From Bradymonas sp963697525 (GTDB taxonomy: Bacteria > Myxococcota_A > Bradymonadia > Bradymonadales > Bradymonadaceae), in the NCBI GenBank assembly GCA_963697525.1, contig OY969087.1, forward strand, positions 6,572,001 to 6,636,000: 64,000 bases of DNA, read 5' to 3'. Position numbers and translations under genes: made by a program. Each line of letters opens with the position of its first letter. Within the stretch, counting starts at the first letter, position 1. Below, one piece after another: positions 44,487 to 57,126 of this stretch. The notes under the pieces are model-generated. The model was given only the letters and a program-made list of their open reading frames with translations, did no database searches and was not told the DNA's origin.

Positions 44487-45278
44487 ATGAGCCCCCTGCA
44501 GGCGGACATACTCGAGCGCAACCGCCGGCTGTACTACTTCGTCACGCCGCTGATCGAGCTCGCCGAGGCGTACTTCCACGCCGACATCTGCTGCCTGGAG
44601 CGCATCCCTGACGAGCCCGTGCTATTGGTGGGGAATCACAACGGCGGGGTGGTGGCGCCGGATATGTTCATCTTCTTGCGCCACTTCGCCGAGTACTGCC
44701 ACTACGACGACGTGCCCGTGCCCATGGCGCACGACGCGCTGTTTCGGGTGCCGGGGGTGCGCCAATTCTTATGCAACGCCGGGGCGCTGCCGGCCTCGCG
44801 CGAGCACGCCATCGACGCACTTTGCGCCGGGCGCAAGGTGCTGGTCTATCCGGGAGGCGACTGGGAGACCCACCGTCCCAGCAGCGAGCGCGACAAGATC
44901 GACTTTGGCGGGCGCGTCGGCTTTATCAGGATCGCGCTGCGCGCGGGCGTGCCCATCGTGCCGGTGGTCGCCGCCGGCGCCCACGATGGCTGGTTCGTCA
45001 TCACCCGCGGCGAGACCATCGCCCGGCGGCTGCGCCTCGACCGCATCTTCCGCATCAAGGTCTTTCCGATCGCGCTGGCGGCCCCGTTCGGCCTGGTCGT
45101 GGGCCCGGCGTCGGTGCATATCCCGCTGCCGAGCAGGATTCTGATCGAGGTGCTCGAGCCCATCCACATCCGCGGAGAGGCGGACAATCCCTACGACGTC
45201 GAGGAGGCCTACCGGCGCGTCACCGACACCATGCAGGCCGCGCTCACGCGCCTGGCCCACCGGCTGCGCGGGCGCTGA
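44487..45278 (+). CDS. PlsC-like acyltransferase
   Basis: A 263-aa protein with lysophospholipid-acyltransferase features: VLLVGNHNGGVVAPD (an HxxxxxxD relative of the HX4D motif), a substrate region RVPGVRQFLCNAG, and VLVYPGGDWETHRP in place of the FPEG motif. It has no clear transmembrane helix beyond one weak N-terminal segment. The family acylates lysophosphatidic acid or related lipids at the cytoplasmic membrane. The ATG at 44487 has no good Shine-Dalgarno site; the hairpin upstream occupies that place. It converges with the rhomboid gene (6 bp gap). Confidence 0.85.
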   Translation: MSPLQADILERNRRLYYFVTPLIELAEAYFHADICCLERIPDEPVLLVGNHNGGVVAPDMFIFLRHFAEYCHYDDVPVPMAHDALFRVPGVRQFLCNAGALPASREHAIDALCAGRKVLVYPGGDWETHRPSSERDKIDFGGRVGFIRIALRAGVPIVPVVAAGAHDGWFVITRGETIARRLRLDRIFRIKVFPIALAAPFGLVVGPASVHIPLPSRILIEVLEPIHIRGEADNPYDVEEAYRRVTDTMQAALTRLAHRLRGR

Positions 45279-45284
45279 CGCACG

Positions 45285-47288
45285 TCAAGGCCACTGTTGG
45301 ACTGTCGCGCTCATCGGCCAGAAGCGAAGGCCCTGAGTGCATTGGGAGGCGGGTTCGACGAGCGCCGGGGCCAGTTGGACATCGTCGGGCCACTTGGACA
45401 GGGTCGAGTCGCCGGTGATCGTGCGCTGCGACTGGCCCTTGGCTACGCAGACCGTCGCCAGGCCGTACAGCTTCGGGCCGGTGCGCACGGGCACCCACAC
45501 GGCCACCTGTTGAGGCGCGGGCGACGGCGTGCGCACCTCGAGGGCGGACGCGGAGGCGTCGAAGCGCGCCGTGGGAGGCTCCGCGAAGAGTTGCTTGCGG
45601 ATGAGCGTGCCGGCGATCTGATGGCGGTAATCGAGGAATCGAGCCAGTTGGCTGGCAAAGTCGTCGACGTGGCTGGACATCTGGGGATCGGCGGCGGCGT
45701 CGTCGAGCACCCGGCGTTCCTTGGTGATGGCCTCGTCGATGTGGCCCAGGCGCTGCTTGCCGGTGGACATGCGCGCCAGCCGATAGTCCAGCGTCGCCAG
45801 GGTGTCTTCGAACTCCGTGCGCGGCTTCTGGTCGCCGATGGCCTTCAGAAGCGCCGTGCGCGCCTGTTCGATCTGCCACTTCTGGGCGTCGGGGTTGGTC
45901 GCGCCGACCATCCACGCGATCTGGTTGACCTGGGTAGCGGGCATGTCCGATTTGGCCGCCTCGGCCAACCGGCCGGCGAAGGCGCGTTCGGCGTCCTGAG
46001 GGTGGTCTCCCAGCGCATAGATCGCCCCCTCGCCCAGCCCGGCGATCACCAGCGCGGAGAGAAACCCGGCCAAGATCTTGACCGCGCGCGAGGCCAGGTG
46101 GTCGGGCTTGAGATCCTTCATCGGCGCGATCAGCGCGGCGGTGACCAGCGCGCCGCCGACCAGTCCGGTGATGTGGGCGGCGTAGTCGATGACCGGCACC
46201 ACCACCGGCAGCCCGGAGTTGACCACGAAGATGAACACCCACCAGCCGATGGACTGGCGAAACAGCGGCGGGGGCAACTGGCGCCAGTAGCGCAGGTGCA
46301 ACACCAAAAAAGCGCCCAGCAACCCGAAGATCGCCGTCGACGAACCCACCGACAGGATGCCCGGGCCCAACAGCCACGAGCCCACCGAGCCCGCCAGCGC
46401 CGAGATGATGTAGATGACCAGCAGGCGCCACGAGCCGAGCAACTTCTCGACGACCATGCCCAGAATATACAGGGCGACGCCGTTGAACAGGATGTGGATC
46501 CAGCCGCCGTGCAGAAAGTTGGCGGTGATCAATCGCCAGTATTGGCCGTGCTCGATGAGCGCGGGCACGTTGGCGCCCAGGCGGATGAGCCCGAGCTGCT
46601 GGCCACTGAGCGCGCCGGTAAATAGCTCGATGGCGAAATAGACCGCGATGAGCGCCAGCAGCCCCTTGGTCACAGGGATGGGCTTGGTGCTGGCCAGCCG
46701 GGCGAACTTCTCGCGCTGGCGCATACGCTCGAGCACCTGGTCGGCGTTGGGCAGGAGGCGGATACGCCGAAACAGCTCGTCGGAGAGCAGCCCGACGCCG
46801 TCGGGCCGGGCGAAGTCGGCGTCGGCATAACTGGGCGCCGCCGAGCCGGTGTCGATGATGACCGCGCGGCTGTCGTCGCTGCCGGCCATCATCAGCACGC
46901 CGTAGATGTCCTGGTAGGCCAGCTCGATGGTGCGCTTGGAGTTGACCGACGCGGGAAGCTCGACGTGGTCCTCGCCGAAGACGATCGCGCGCGGCTCGCG
47001 CGGCATGTCCCACCAGCGCCACAGCAGGTACAGCAGGAACATCAACGGGGGCGCGATCACCAAGGTGAGCATGCGCCAGGAGGCCATCGGGGCCTGGAGC
47101 ACCGCCCAGATGTCCTGGCGAAACCAGAAGCCTGCCAGCAGCAACAGCCCCATCAAACGGGTCATGCCGCGCGTCCAAAACGACGGGGCGACCAACTCGA
47201 GGCGGTCGACACGCTGCGGCCAGCGCTGGTGGATGCGCTCGCCACCCTCCGGTCCTGGCTGGGCGGGTTGATCGTCGTTGTGGTCCAT
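45285..47288 (-). CDS. Rhomboid intramembrane protease with extra N- and C-terminal domains
   Basis: A 667-aa protein. An N-terminal pair of helices (FWTRGMTRLMGLLLLAGFWF and a second one) with a PH-like cytosolic stretch precedes the rhomboid core at about 205-395. The core has NFLHGGWIHILFNGVAL, the serine motif VGSSTAIFGLLGA and the catalytic His in YAAHITGLVGG. These residues make it a likely active serine protease. The last 250 residues, after one more helix, look periplasmic or cytosolic and are unassigned. Typical rhomboids are 200-300 aa. It has no obvious partner. Confidence 0.88.
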   Translation of the reverse strand: MDHNDDQPAQPGPEGGERIHQRWPQRVDRLELVAPSFWTRGMTRLMGLLLLAGFWFRQDIWAVLQAPMASWRMLTLVIAPPLMFLLYLLWRWWDMPREPRAIVFGEDHVELPASVNSKRTIELAYQDIYGVLMMAGSDDSRAVIIDTGSAAPSYADADFARPDGVGLLSDELFRRIRLLPNADQVLERMRQREKFARLASTKPIPVTKGLLALIAVYFAIELFTGALSGQQLGLIRLGANVPALIEHGQYWRLITANFLHGGWIHILFNGVALYILGMVVEKLLGSWRLLVIYIISALAGSVGSWLLGPGILSVGSSTAIFGLLGAFLVLHLRYWRQLPPPLFRQSIGWWVFIFVVNSGLPVVVPVIDYAAHITGLVGGALVTAALIAPMKDLKPDHLASRAVKILAGFLSALVIAGLGEGAIYALGDHPQDAERAFAGRLAEAAKSDMPATQVNQIAWMVGATNPDAQKWQIEQARTALLKAIGDQKPRTEFEDTLATLDYRLARMSTGKQRLGHIDEAITKERRVLDDAAADPQMSSHVDDFASQLARFLDYRHQIAGTLIRKQLFAEPPTARFDASASALEVRTPSPAPQQVAVWVPVRTGPKLYGLATVCVAKGQSQRTITGDSTLSKWPDDVQLAPALVEPASQCTQGLRFWPMSATVQQWP

Positions 47289-47411
47289 ACTGCGCTGCCC
47301 TCGTGCGAGAGGAGATCTCGGGAGTCGAAACTAAGCGCAACCTCGCTCAGATGAAAGCCTCACCTCGGTGGTGTCGTCGCCGGCGATCGTGAAGACGACC
47401 GCGAACGCCGC

Positions 47412-47441
47412 TGGACACGGCTGGGGACGGTTTCATATACT
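47412..47441 (+). promoter_or_regulatory. Possible promoter of the hybrid kinase gene
   Basis: TGGACA, 18 bp, then TATACT, about 95 bp before the ATG at 47538, in the 249-bp gap between divergent genes. The -10 hexamer is close to consensus. Nothing else was recognised in this gap. Confidence 0.4.
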
Positions 47442-47537
47442 GGGAGCCGTTGCCAAGCGAGAAGTGGGGAACGTGCCTGACGAGGTCCTTTTGACCCTCG
47501 TTGAATTTCTCTGCGATTCGATCTGACCGATCGGTGC

Positions 47538-49091
<1,554 letters not shown>

Positions 49092-49172
49092 GGCCGGCTG
49101 GCTTTGACGCCTCCCTTCATCGTGGCCACCTTCCACAAGGAGGACGCGTCCAAGCCATGAGGGAGAGCGACG

Positions 49173-49691
49173 ATGAACACCCGAACTGCAGCAACGGTGG
49201 CGGCCATGGGAATCGCGCTGGGGTGCTTTGGCAGCGCGTGTCACCGAAACCCGCGCCTCAAGCGCGGCCGACGCGACCTCGCCGCCAACGGGGCCGATGC
49301 TACGGCTGAGAAGACCACGTCGCCGGCCGGCGCCCAGGGAAGCGAGCTCGCCCGCGCCACCAGCGGGGCCACGGGCACCTGCGTGGACATCCTCGAGTCG
49401 TTCATGAAGTGCACCAGCCAGCAGAAGTTCCTCGACGCGATTTCCAAGGGCAGCACCATCGCCGGGGTGAGCCGCACCAACTTCATGAAGCGCGTCGACT
49501 TTTTGCGCGAACCCGGCGGCCGACGCCAGACCTGCCAGCAATTGCTCGACCCCAAACACCCCACCCCGTTTCAGAATCCTGCGACGCTCGAGCGACTCTC
49601 CAAGGCGACCGAGCACTACTGCGTGAACTTCGCCCACACGCTCGAGCAGACCCAGACCCTCGAGCCCATCGTCCACACCAACGTGCAGTGA
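49173..49691 (+). CDS. Small exported protein, possible lipoprotein
   Basis: A 172-aa product with a signal peptide; the cleavage region FGSAC is a possible but imperfect lipobox. The mature part has four more Cys residues (CVDILESFMKC, QTCQQLL, HYC) that could form disulfides, in a helical fold. No family was recognised. GGGAGAG lies a few bases before the ATG. It is 8 bp from the convergent membrane-protein gene. Confidence 0.65.
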   Translation: MNTRTAATVAAMGIALGCFGSACHRNPRLKRGRRDLAANGADATAEKTTSPAGAQGSELARATSGATGTCVDILESFMKCTSQQKFLDAISKGSTIAGVSRTNFMKRVDFLREPGGRRQTCQQLLDPKHPTPFQNPATLERLSKATEHYCVNFAHTLEQTQTLEPIVHTNVQ

Positions 49692-49699
49692 GCCCGCGA

Positions 49700-50032
49700 T
49701 CAGCGACCGGGCGGCTCATTTTCGCCGGGAGTTCCCGGCGGCAGGGGCGCGGGCACGCCGTTGGGGGCGTTGGGCTGGGCCTCCTGGGTGGGCGTCTGCG
49801 TCTTTTGACTGGGAGGCGCGGGGTTGGGTCCATCGAAGAGGCTCTGCACCCCAATCGAAAAGAAGGTGACCACCACGTAGACCCCCACCACTCCCAAAAC
49901 GAGGATGCCGACGATCCACAGGATCTTGGTGGCGCTGGACTGGCGGCCTTCCTGTTCGGGGCGCTCGGCGAAGTCGCCTTCGGTGATGTTGGAGTATTTG
50001 TCTTCGGGATGCTCGTGGGGCGAGGTACTCAT
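49700..50032 (-). CDS. Small membrane protein, 110 aa
   Basis: A hydrophilic N-terminus of about 35 residues, one membrane helix (ILWIVGILVLGVVGVYVVVTF) and a Pro/Asn/Thr-rich tail. The start at 50032 was chosen from a good fit of the helix position; the longer frame begins with an unlikely Cys-rich stretch. It lies 81 bp after the M48 protease gene on the same strand, so the two may be co-transcribed. Confidence 0.62.
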   Translation of the reverse strand: MSTSPHEHPEDKYSNITEGDFAERPEQEGRQSSATKILWIVGILVLGVVGVYVVVTFFSIGVQSLFDGPNPAPPSQKTQTPTQEAQPNAPNGVPAPLPPGTPGENEPPGR

Positions 50033-50113
50033 GATCTGCCCTCCACAATTCAAGGAGCCTGCGTGCCAAAAATAGGTGCACAACGGCCACGGTCTACCGA
50101 TGCGCCCCCTCGC

Positions 50114-50938
50114 TCACCTCAACTGCCGCATGACCTGCTGGTAGCGGTCGCGGTCGAGCGCGGTGGGCGGATTGGACATCTGGCGAATCTCCTGCTGGGC
50201 CTGGGCGATGCGGTTCTGCGGCGAGGGGTGGCTCGACAGGAATTCGGGCGGCTGAGGGCCCTTTTGTTGACGCTCGAGAATCTGGAAGAAGCTGACGAAC
50301 GCCTCGGGGTTGTAGCCCGCGCGGGCCATCAGCTTTAGGCCGACCTGGTCGGCGTCGGACTCCTGAGCGCGGCTGTAGTGCAGCAGGTAGCCCTGTTCGG
50401 CGACGCTGGCGACGAGCTGGGCGATGACGCCGGGGTTTTGACCCAGCGCGGCGCTGGCCAGCGCCTGCAGGCCGTATTGAGTGACCAACTGCTCGGCGAC
50501 GTCGCGGTTGACGACGTGGCCGACCTCGTGGGCGAGCACGCCGGCCAGTTGGGCCTCGTTGTCGGCGGCTTTGAGCAGGCCGGTGTACACGTAGATGTCG
50601 CCGCCGGGCATGGTAAAGGCGTTGATCTGGTCGCCTTTGACCACCGTAAATGAGTAGTCGATGCCCTGGGGACGTCCGCCGATGGTGCGCACCACGCGCT
50701 GGCCCACCTGGTCGACGTATTGCTGGACCTGCGGGTCCTGCAGCGGCGGGTATTTTTGCAGCACCTGGCTGCGCATTTGCCGACCGAGTTGCTCCTCCTG
50801 ACTGGGCGGCAGCACGGCATCGGCGGCCGCGCGGGTGACCTGCTCGCCGGCCGAGGTCGCGCAGCCCTGCGCCACCACGGCCATGGCGGCCACCAACACA
50901 CCACTCCACACCCAACCCCGCCTGTGCCTCAATCCCAT
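50114..50938 (-). CDS. M48 family metalloprotease, lipoprotein
   Basis: A 274-aa lipoprotein (lipobox VAQGC). It has the zinc motif HEVGH and the third ligand in ESDADQVG, as in BepA/LoiP-type M48 proteases. These act in the periplasm on outer-membrane proteins. The family's typical helical stretch (VVRTIGG, AFTMPGGDIYVYTGLL) is present. The ATG at 50938 has GGAG 7 bp upstream, so it is preferred over the ATG five codons earlier. It is divergent from the alpha/beta hydrolase gene. Confidence 0.9.
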   Translation of the reverse strand: MGLRHRRGWVWSGVLVAAMAVVAQGCATSAGEQVTRAAADAVLPPSQEEQLGRQMRSQVLQKYPPLQDPQVQQYVDQVGQRVVRTIGGRPQGIDYSFTVVKGDQINAFTMPGGDIYVYTGLLKAADNEAQLAGVLAHEVGHVVNRDVAEQLVTQYGLQALASAALGQNPGVIAQLVASVAEQGYLLHYSRAQESDADQVGLKLMARAGYNPEAFVSFFQILERQQKGPQPPEFLSSHPSPQNRIAQAQQEIRQMSNPPTALDRDRYQQVMRQLR

Positions 50939-51009
50939 TTCACCGCTCCGCATGATTATTGTATACGTCCCCGTGACAAACTTAGACCGCTGCCCGGGGA
51001 TGACCAGCC

Positions 51010-51813
51010 ATGCCGACCCTTCGCGTCAACGACGTCGACATCTACTTCGAGGAGATGGGCCAGGGAGACCAGACCATCGTGTTTTCCCACGGCCTGCTGT
51101 GGAGCACCGAGCAGTGGCGCGCCCAGATGGAGCACTTTTGCCGGCACTACCGCTGCATCGCCTACGACCACCGCGGGCAGGGCCATAGCAGCGTGCCTCC
51201 CAGTCCGATGGTCGACATGGAAGTGCTGTACGACGACGCCGCCCGGCTCATCGAGGCGCTCGACGCCGGGCCCTGCCACTTCGTGGGGTTATCGATGGGC
51301 GGGTTTGTCGGCCTGCGTCTGGCGGCGCGGCGCCCGGAGTTGTTGCGCTCGCTGGCGTTGCTCAACACCACCGCCGCGCCCGAGGCCGCCGAACACATGC
51401 CCGACTACCGCAAGCTTCTGTGGGCGGCGCGCCTGGTCGGGCCGGGGCCCGTCGCCGACAAGGTCATGCCGATCATGTTCGGCGACACGTTCCTCGACGA
51501 TCCCCACCGGCGCCAGCAACGCGCGTATTGGCGAGCGCAGCTTTGCCGAAACAAGCGCTCCGTCTACAAGGCCGTGCGTGGCGTGATCTACCGGCCGGGC
51601 GTCGAGCACGAGGCCACCCGCATCGACCTGCCTACCCTGGTCATTCGCGGCGGCGAGGACAAGGCCATTGGCCGCTCCAAGAGCGAAGAACTGTGCCGTC
51701 TCATCCCCCAGGCGACCATGGTCGCCCTCGCCCACAGCGGCCACACCTCCAGCGTGGAAGCCCCCGAGCAGGTCAACGCGGCGCTCGCCGAGCTGTTCGC
51801 ACGCGCCCACTAG
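51010..51813 (+). CDS. Alpha/beta hydrolase
   Basis: A 267-aa cytosolic hydrolase of the haloperoxidase/3-oxoadipate enol-lactonase type. It has FSHGLLWS (oxyanion region), YDHRGQGHS, nucleophile elbow GLSMGG (Ser near residue 97), an acid strand LVIRGGEDKAIG and the His in HSGHTS. The length is normal. The substrate is unknown. Only about 100 bp separate it from the acyl-CoA synthetase, so a shared lipid or ester pathway is possible. Confidence 0.88.
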   Translation: MPTLRVNDVDIYFEEMGQGDQTIVFSHGLLWSTEQWRAQMEHFCRHYRCIAYDHRGQGHSSVPPSPMVDMEVLYDDAARLIEALDAGPCHFVGLSMGGFVGLRLAARRPELLRSLALLNTTAAPEAAEHMPDYRKLLWAARLVGPGPVADKVMPIMFGDTFLDDPHRRQQRAYWRAQLCRNKRSVYKAVRGVIYRPGVEHEATRIDLPTLVIRGGEDKAIGRSKSEELCRLIPQATMVALAHSGHTSSVEAPEQVNAALAELFARAH

Positions 51814-51903
51814 AGGGCTGTTCGCTGGACCGACGGCCTTGTGCGCACAGGTTTTGCTTGGCCCGGAGCGACGACGCCCGGCCAATCAGCGCCCCATCAT
51901 CCC

Positions 51904-51909
51904 AGGAGG
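51904..51909 (+). promoter_or_regulatory. Shine-Dalgarno site fixing the GTG start of the acyl-CoA synthetase
   Basis: AGGAGG five bases before the GTG at 51915. The protein then begins MALDYHYG, a natural start; the open frame upstream is shadow sequence. Confidence 0.75.
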
Positions 51910-51914
51910 CTGCC

Positions 51915-53748
51915 GTGGCTTTGGACTACCATTACGGAACAATCGCGGGCCTCGAGTATCAGAGCCTGACCGAGATCTACGAGCGCAGTATCGACCGGTA
52001 CGCGCCACGCCCCTTCTTTGGCCTCAAGCGTGAGGGGAACTACGCGTGGATGACCTACCGAGAGTTCGGCGAGCGTGTCGAGCGCTTCCGCGCCGTGCTC
52101 GCCTCGCTGGGGGTCGCCGCCGGCGACACCGTCGCCATCATCAGCGACAACCGCCCGGAGTGGGCCGTGGGCGCCTACGCCACCTACACCCTGGGCGCGC
52201 GCTGGTGCCCGATGTACGAGGCCCAGTCCGACAAGGATTGGAAGTACATCATCAACGACAGCGACGCCCACGTGGTCATCGTCGCCCATCACAACCTGCG
52301 CCTGCGCCTGCTGACGATGCGCGACCAGGGCGACATCGACGTCGAGCACATCATCCATCTGGACGGGCCCGAAGAGGGCCGCTTCGACACGCTGACCGAG
52401 GCCCAGGAACCCGACGTCGACGCCGTCGAGCCCGACCCGGACGATGTCTGCGGGTTGATCTACACCTCGGGGACCACCGGCGAGCCCAAGGGGGTGCTGC
52501 TGACCCACCGCAACATCGCCTCGAATGTCGAGGCCATCCACAGCTTCGACATCATTCAGCCCGACGACGTCAGCCTGTCGTTTTTGCCCTGGGCCCACTC
52601 CTTCGGCCAGACCGCCGAGTTGCACGGAATGTTCGCCATCGGGGCGTCGGTGGCGCTCGTCGAGAGCATCCCCAAGCTGAGCGACAACCTCCTGGAGGTC
52701 CGCCCCACCCTGCTGTTCAGCGTGCCGCGGGTCTTCCACAAGCTGTACGATGGCATCCACGCCCACCTCGAGGAGGAGAGCGCGTTCAAGCAGCGCCTCT
52801 TCGACAAGGCAATCGAAAACTCCGAGCGGCTTCGCCACGAGATGGAGACCGAGGGCGGGGCGTCGACGATGACCCGGCTGCTCAATCGGTTCTACGACCG
52901 GGTCATCTTCAGCAAGATCCGCGATCGCTTCGGCGGTCGGCTGCGCTACGCCATCAGCGGCGGCGCCAAGCTGCCGCCCCAGAATCGCTTACTTCATCGA
53001 CGACGTCCACATCCGGGTGGCCGAGGGCTACGGTCTGACCGAGACCTCCCCGGTGGTCTCGGTCAACGTTCCCCACCCGGACAAGCCCGGCCCGCGCAAG
53101 ATCGGCAGCGTCGGCAAACCGGTCGTCGACGTGGAGGTGCGCATCGAGCCGGTGGAGGCGCGCGAGGACAATCTCGGCGAGGTGTGCGTGCGCGGCCCCA
53201 ACGTCATGAAGGGCTATTACAACAAGCCCGAGAAGACCAAGGAGGTGCTCGACGAGGATGGCTGGTTCCACACCGGTGACCTGGGCCGCCTCGACGAGGA
53301 CGGCTACCTGTGGATCATGGGCCGCGCCAAAGAGGAGTTCAAGCTGTCCAACGGCAAATACGTCGCGCCCGGCCCGCTGGAGGAGAAGCTCAAGCTCAGC
53401 CCGTATGTCGACCAGGTCATGGTCGAGGGGCACGACCGCCCGTACAACATCGCCATCATCAACGTCGACCACGACGCGCTGGCGCGCTGGGCGAGCAAAC
53501 ACGACGTGCCCACCGATCATCTGGTCGAGGAGCGCGCGGTGCGCGAGCTCATCGAGGCGCAGGTCGACGAGCTGAGCGCCGAGTTCAAGGCCTACGAAAA
53601 GCCGCGCGAGCTGCTCATCGTCGACGACGAGTGGACCCCGGAAAACGGCGCGCTCACGCCCACCCTCAAGCTCAAGCGCCGGATGATCAGCGCGATGTAC
53701 AAGGATCGCATCGAGAGCATCTACGGCGAGATCAACGGCGCCGACTGA
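51915..53748 (+). pseudogene. Long-chain acyl-CoA synthetase (AMP-binding), one-base frameshift at about 52983
   Basis: The two frames together give a full 610-aa acyl-CoA synthetase. The first frame carries the AMP-binding P-loop YTSGTTGEPKGVLLTHRN and ends its homology at SGGAKLPPQ. The second continues with YFIDDVHIRVAEGYGLTETSP, FHTGDLGRLDEDGY and SNGKYVAPG. Removing one A from CAGAATC at 52980-52986 gives LPPQIAYFIDDV, the expected sequence. The enzyme would activate fatty acids with ATP and CoA. As written, translation would end early in nonsense sequence. It is either a recent pseudogene or a sequencing error; the intact second half favours the error. Confidence 0.85.
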
Positions 53749-53757
53749 GCCGATGCC

Positions 53758-55200
53758 TCAGGAAAGGCCGAGCAACTCCGGTAGCACGCGCTCGACACCC
53801 TCGGCGGCCTCGCCGGGGGTGGCGCCCAGCGCGATGACGTCGAGCTTGCCTCGCTTGGCCAGCGGGCCGCAATTGTAAAAGACGAAGCGGCCCTGACCGG
53901 ACTGGGTGTCGAAGAGTTCGTCGCCCACCGCCTCGAGCACGTGCGTGAGGCTGGCGCCCGCGAGATCAGGGTGGACGTAGTCCTGGGCCACGTAGGCCGG
54001 GCGGGGGCCGTCGACCAGGCGGTCGACCAGGTGCATGGGCGTGCTGGTGCCGCCCCAGCGCCCGTTGCACTCGGTCATGCGGATGTCGAAGTCGCCTTGG
54101 GTGTCGCCGGTGACGATGAAGTCGAACGAGCAGCGCCCCACGTAGCCCAACTCCTGAAACACCGTCGCCATGACGAACGACGCCTCGGCCAGCGCGCGGT
54201 CGACGCGCTCGCCCAGGGTGGACGGGCGACTGCCCACGAAGACGCGCTCCGGGCCGCTCAGAATCTGCTGGTAGACCCCGTCGAGGCGCACCGGACCGGC
54301 GCCGCTGGGCGGAATCCACATCTGCGTGGAGGGGGACTCGTCGGTGTCGACCCACTCGACGACGAGCACGACCTCGCCGTCGGCCCATTCGGTGGTGCTC
54401 AGAAAGTCGCGCACCTGCCGGTCAATCTCGACGGGCTGGGCGCGCCGGATCATCGCCCCCTCGAAGACGATATTGCCCATCGCCGAGGCGCATCGGGTGC
54501 GCTTGAGGCCGACCAGGTGATGGCGCTCGGCCAGCTCGCGCAGCCGGCGCACCATTGCCTCCGGGGTGGTCTCCGGGTGGGTCTCCACATTCCAGGCGCC
54601 GTCGGCCACACGGTCGACCAGGCTCGCCAGGGTGCCCTTGTCGTTGGCGATCCACAGCACCGGCGGCGGCGGCCCGACGACGCGCGCTTGTACGCCGCGC
54701 TCGCCGAGCTTGTCGGCCAGCGTCCACACTGGCTCGATGGCCATATACGGGTGGATGACCAGGCCGCCGCGGGGCTTCGCCCAGGCGGCGATGCGCTCGA
54801 TATTTTCGTCGTGGGCGCACGCTCGGGCGATGGCCATGGGCCCACCAACCGGTCGAGGCTGCAGAAAATCCGGCTCCCCCAGGGCGAGCTTGCCGCGGCA
54901 ATAGGCCTCGTAGCCGTCGACCGGCGCGGTCACCGCCACGAACAGGTCCCCGGTCTGGGCGCGAACCCGCGCGCGGTGCTGGTACTCCTCGACGCCGGGG
55001 ATATCGGCGACGAAGGGAATGCCAGAGACGTCCTCCAGGTGCAGCACCGGCCACGCGTCGCGCCCGCCGTGATGCTGCAACTCGGCGTAGGGCGCCAGCG
55101 CCTCGTCGAGGCCTCGCTCGGCGCGTATCTCACCGGCCAGCGAGCGCACCCGCTCGAGCGTCTCCGTGGACAAAACCGCGTCTACCAAAAGACCTTTCAT
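53758..55200 (-). CDS. ATP-grasp superfamily protein with pre-ATP-grasp domain
   Basis: A 480-aa soluble protein. The N-terminal half (GGLVIHPYMAIEPVWTLADK, PPPVLWIANDKGTLASLVDR) resembles the pre-ATP-grasp fold. The C-terminal half has the ATP-grasp metal region GYVGRCSFDFIVTGD and RMTECNGRWGGTSTP, where Glu and Asn would hold Mg-ATP. ATP-grasp ligases form amide or similar bonds, often in peptide natural products. The acceptor here is unknown and no biosynthetic neighbours are seen. It converges with the acyl-CoA synthetase (9 bp gap) and lies 23 bp after the kinase gene, possibly in one transcript. Confidence 0.72.
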   Translation of the reverse strand: MKGLLVDAVLSTETLERVRSLAGEIRAERGLDEALAPYAELQHHGGRDAWPVLHLEDVSGIPFVADIPGVEEYQHRARVRAQTGDLFVAVTAPVDGYEAYCRGKLALGEPDFLQPRPVGGPMAIARACAHDENIERIAAWAKPRGGLVIHPYMAIEPVWTLADKLGERGVQARVVGPPPPVLWIANDKGTLASLVDRVADGAWNVETHPETTPEAMVRRLRELAERHHLVGLKRTRCASAMGNIVFEGAMIRRAQPVEIDRQVRDFLSTTEWADGEVVLVVEWVDTDESPSTQMWIPPSGAGPVRLDGVYQQILSGPERVFVGSRPSTLGERVDRALAEASFVMATVFQELGYVGRCSFDFIVTGDTQGDFDIRMTECNGRWGGTSTPMHLVDRLVDGPRPAYVAQDYVHPDLAGASLTHVLEAVGDELFDTQSGQGRFVFYNCGPLAKRGKLDVIALGATPGEAAEGVERVLPELLGLS

Positions 55201-55223
55201 GCGTACTTCCAGATGCTTACGAC

Positions 55224-57051
<1,828 letters not shown>

Positions 57052-57126
57052 GCTCACGCGCCCTTTTAAACCGACGATGTGCGAGATTGTCGACGATTCG
57101 TCTGGAAATGTCACGCGCGGCGCGGC

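Noticed and set aside
51915..53748. Programmed frameshift in the acyl-CoA synthetase
   Set aside because: There is no slippery heptamer or stimulating structure, the family has no known recoding, and two other genes break at the same motif, which favours an error.
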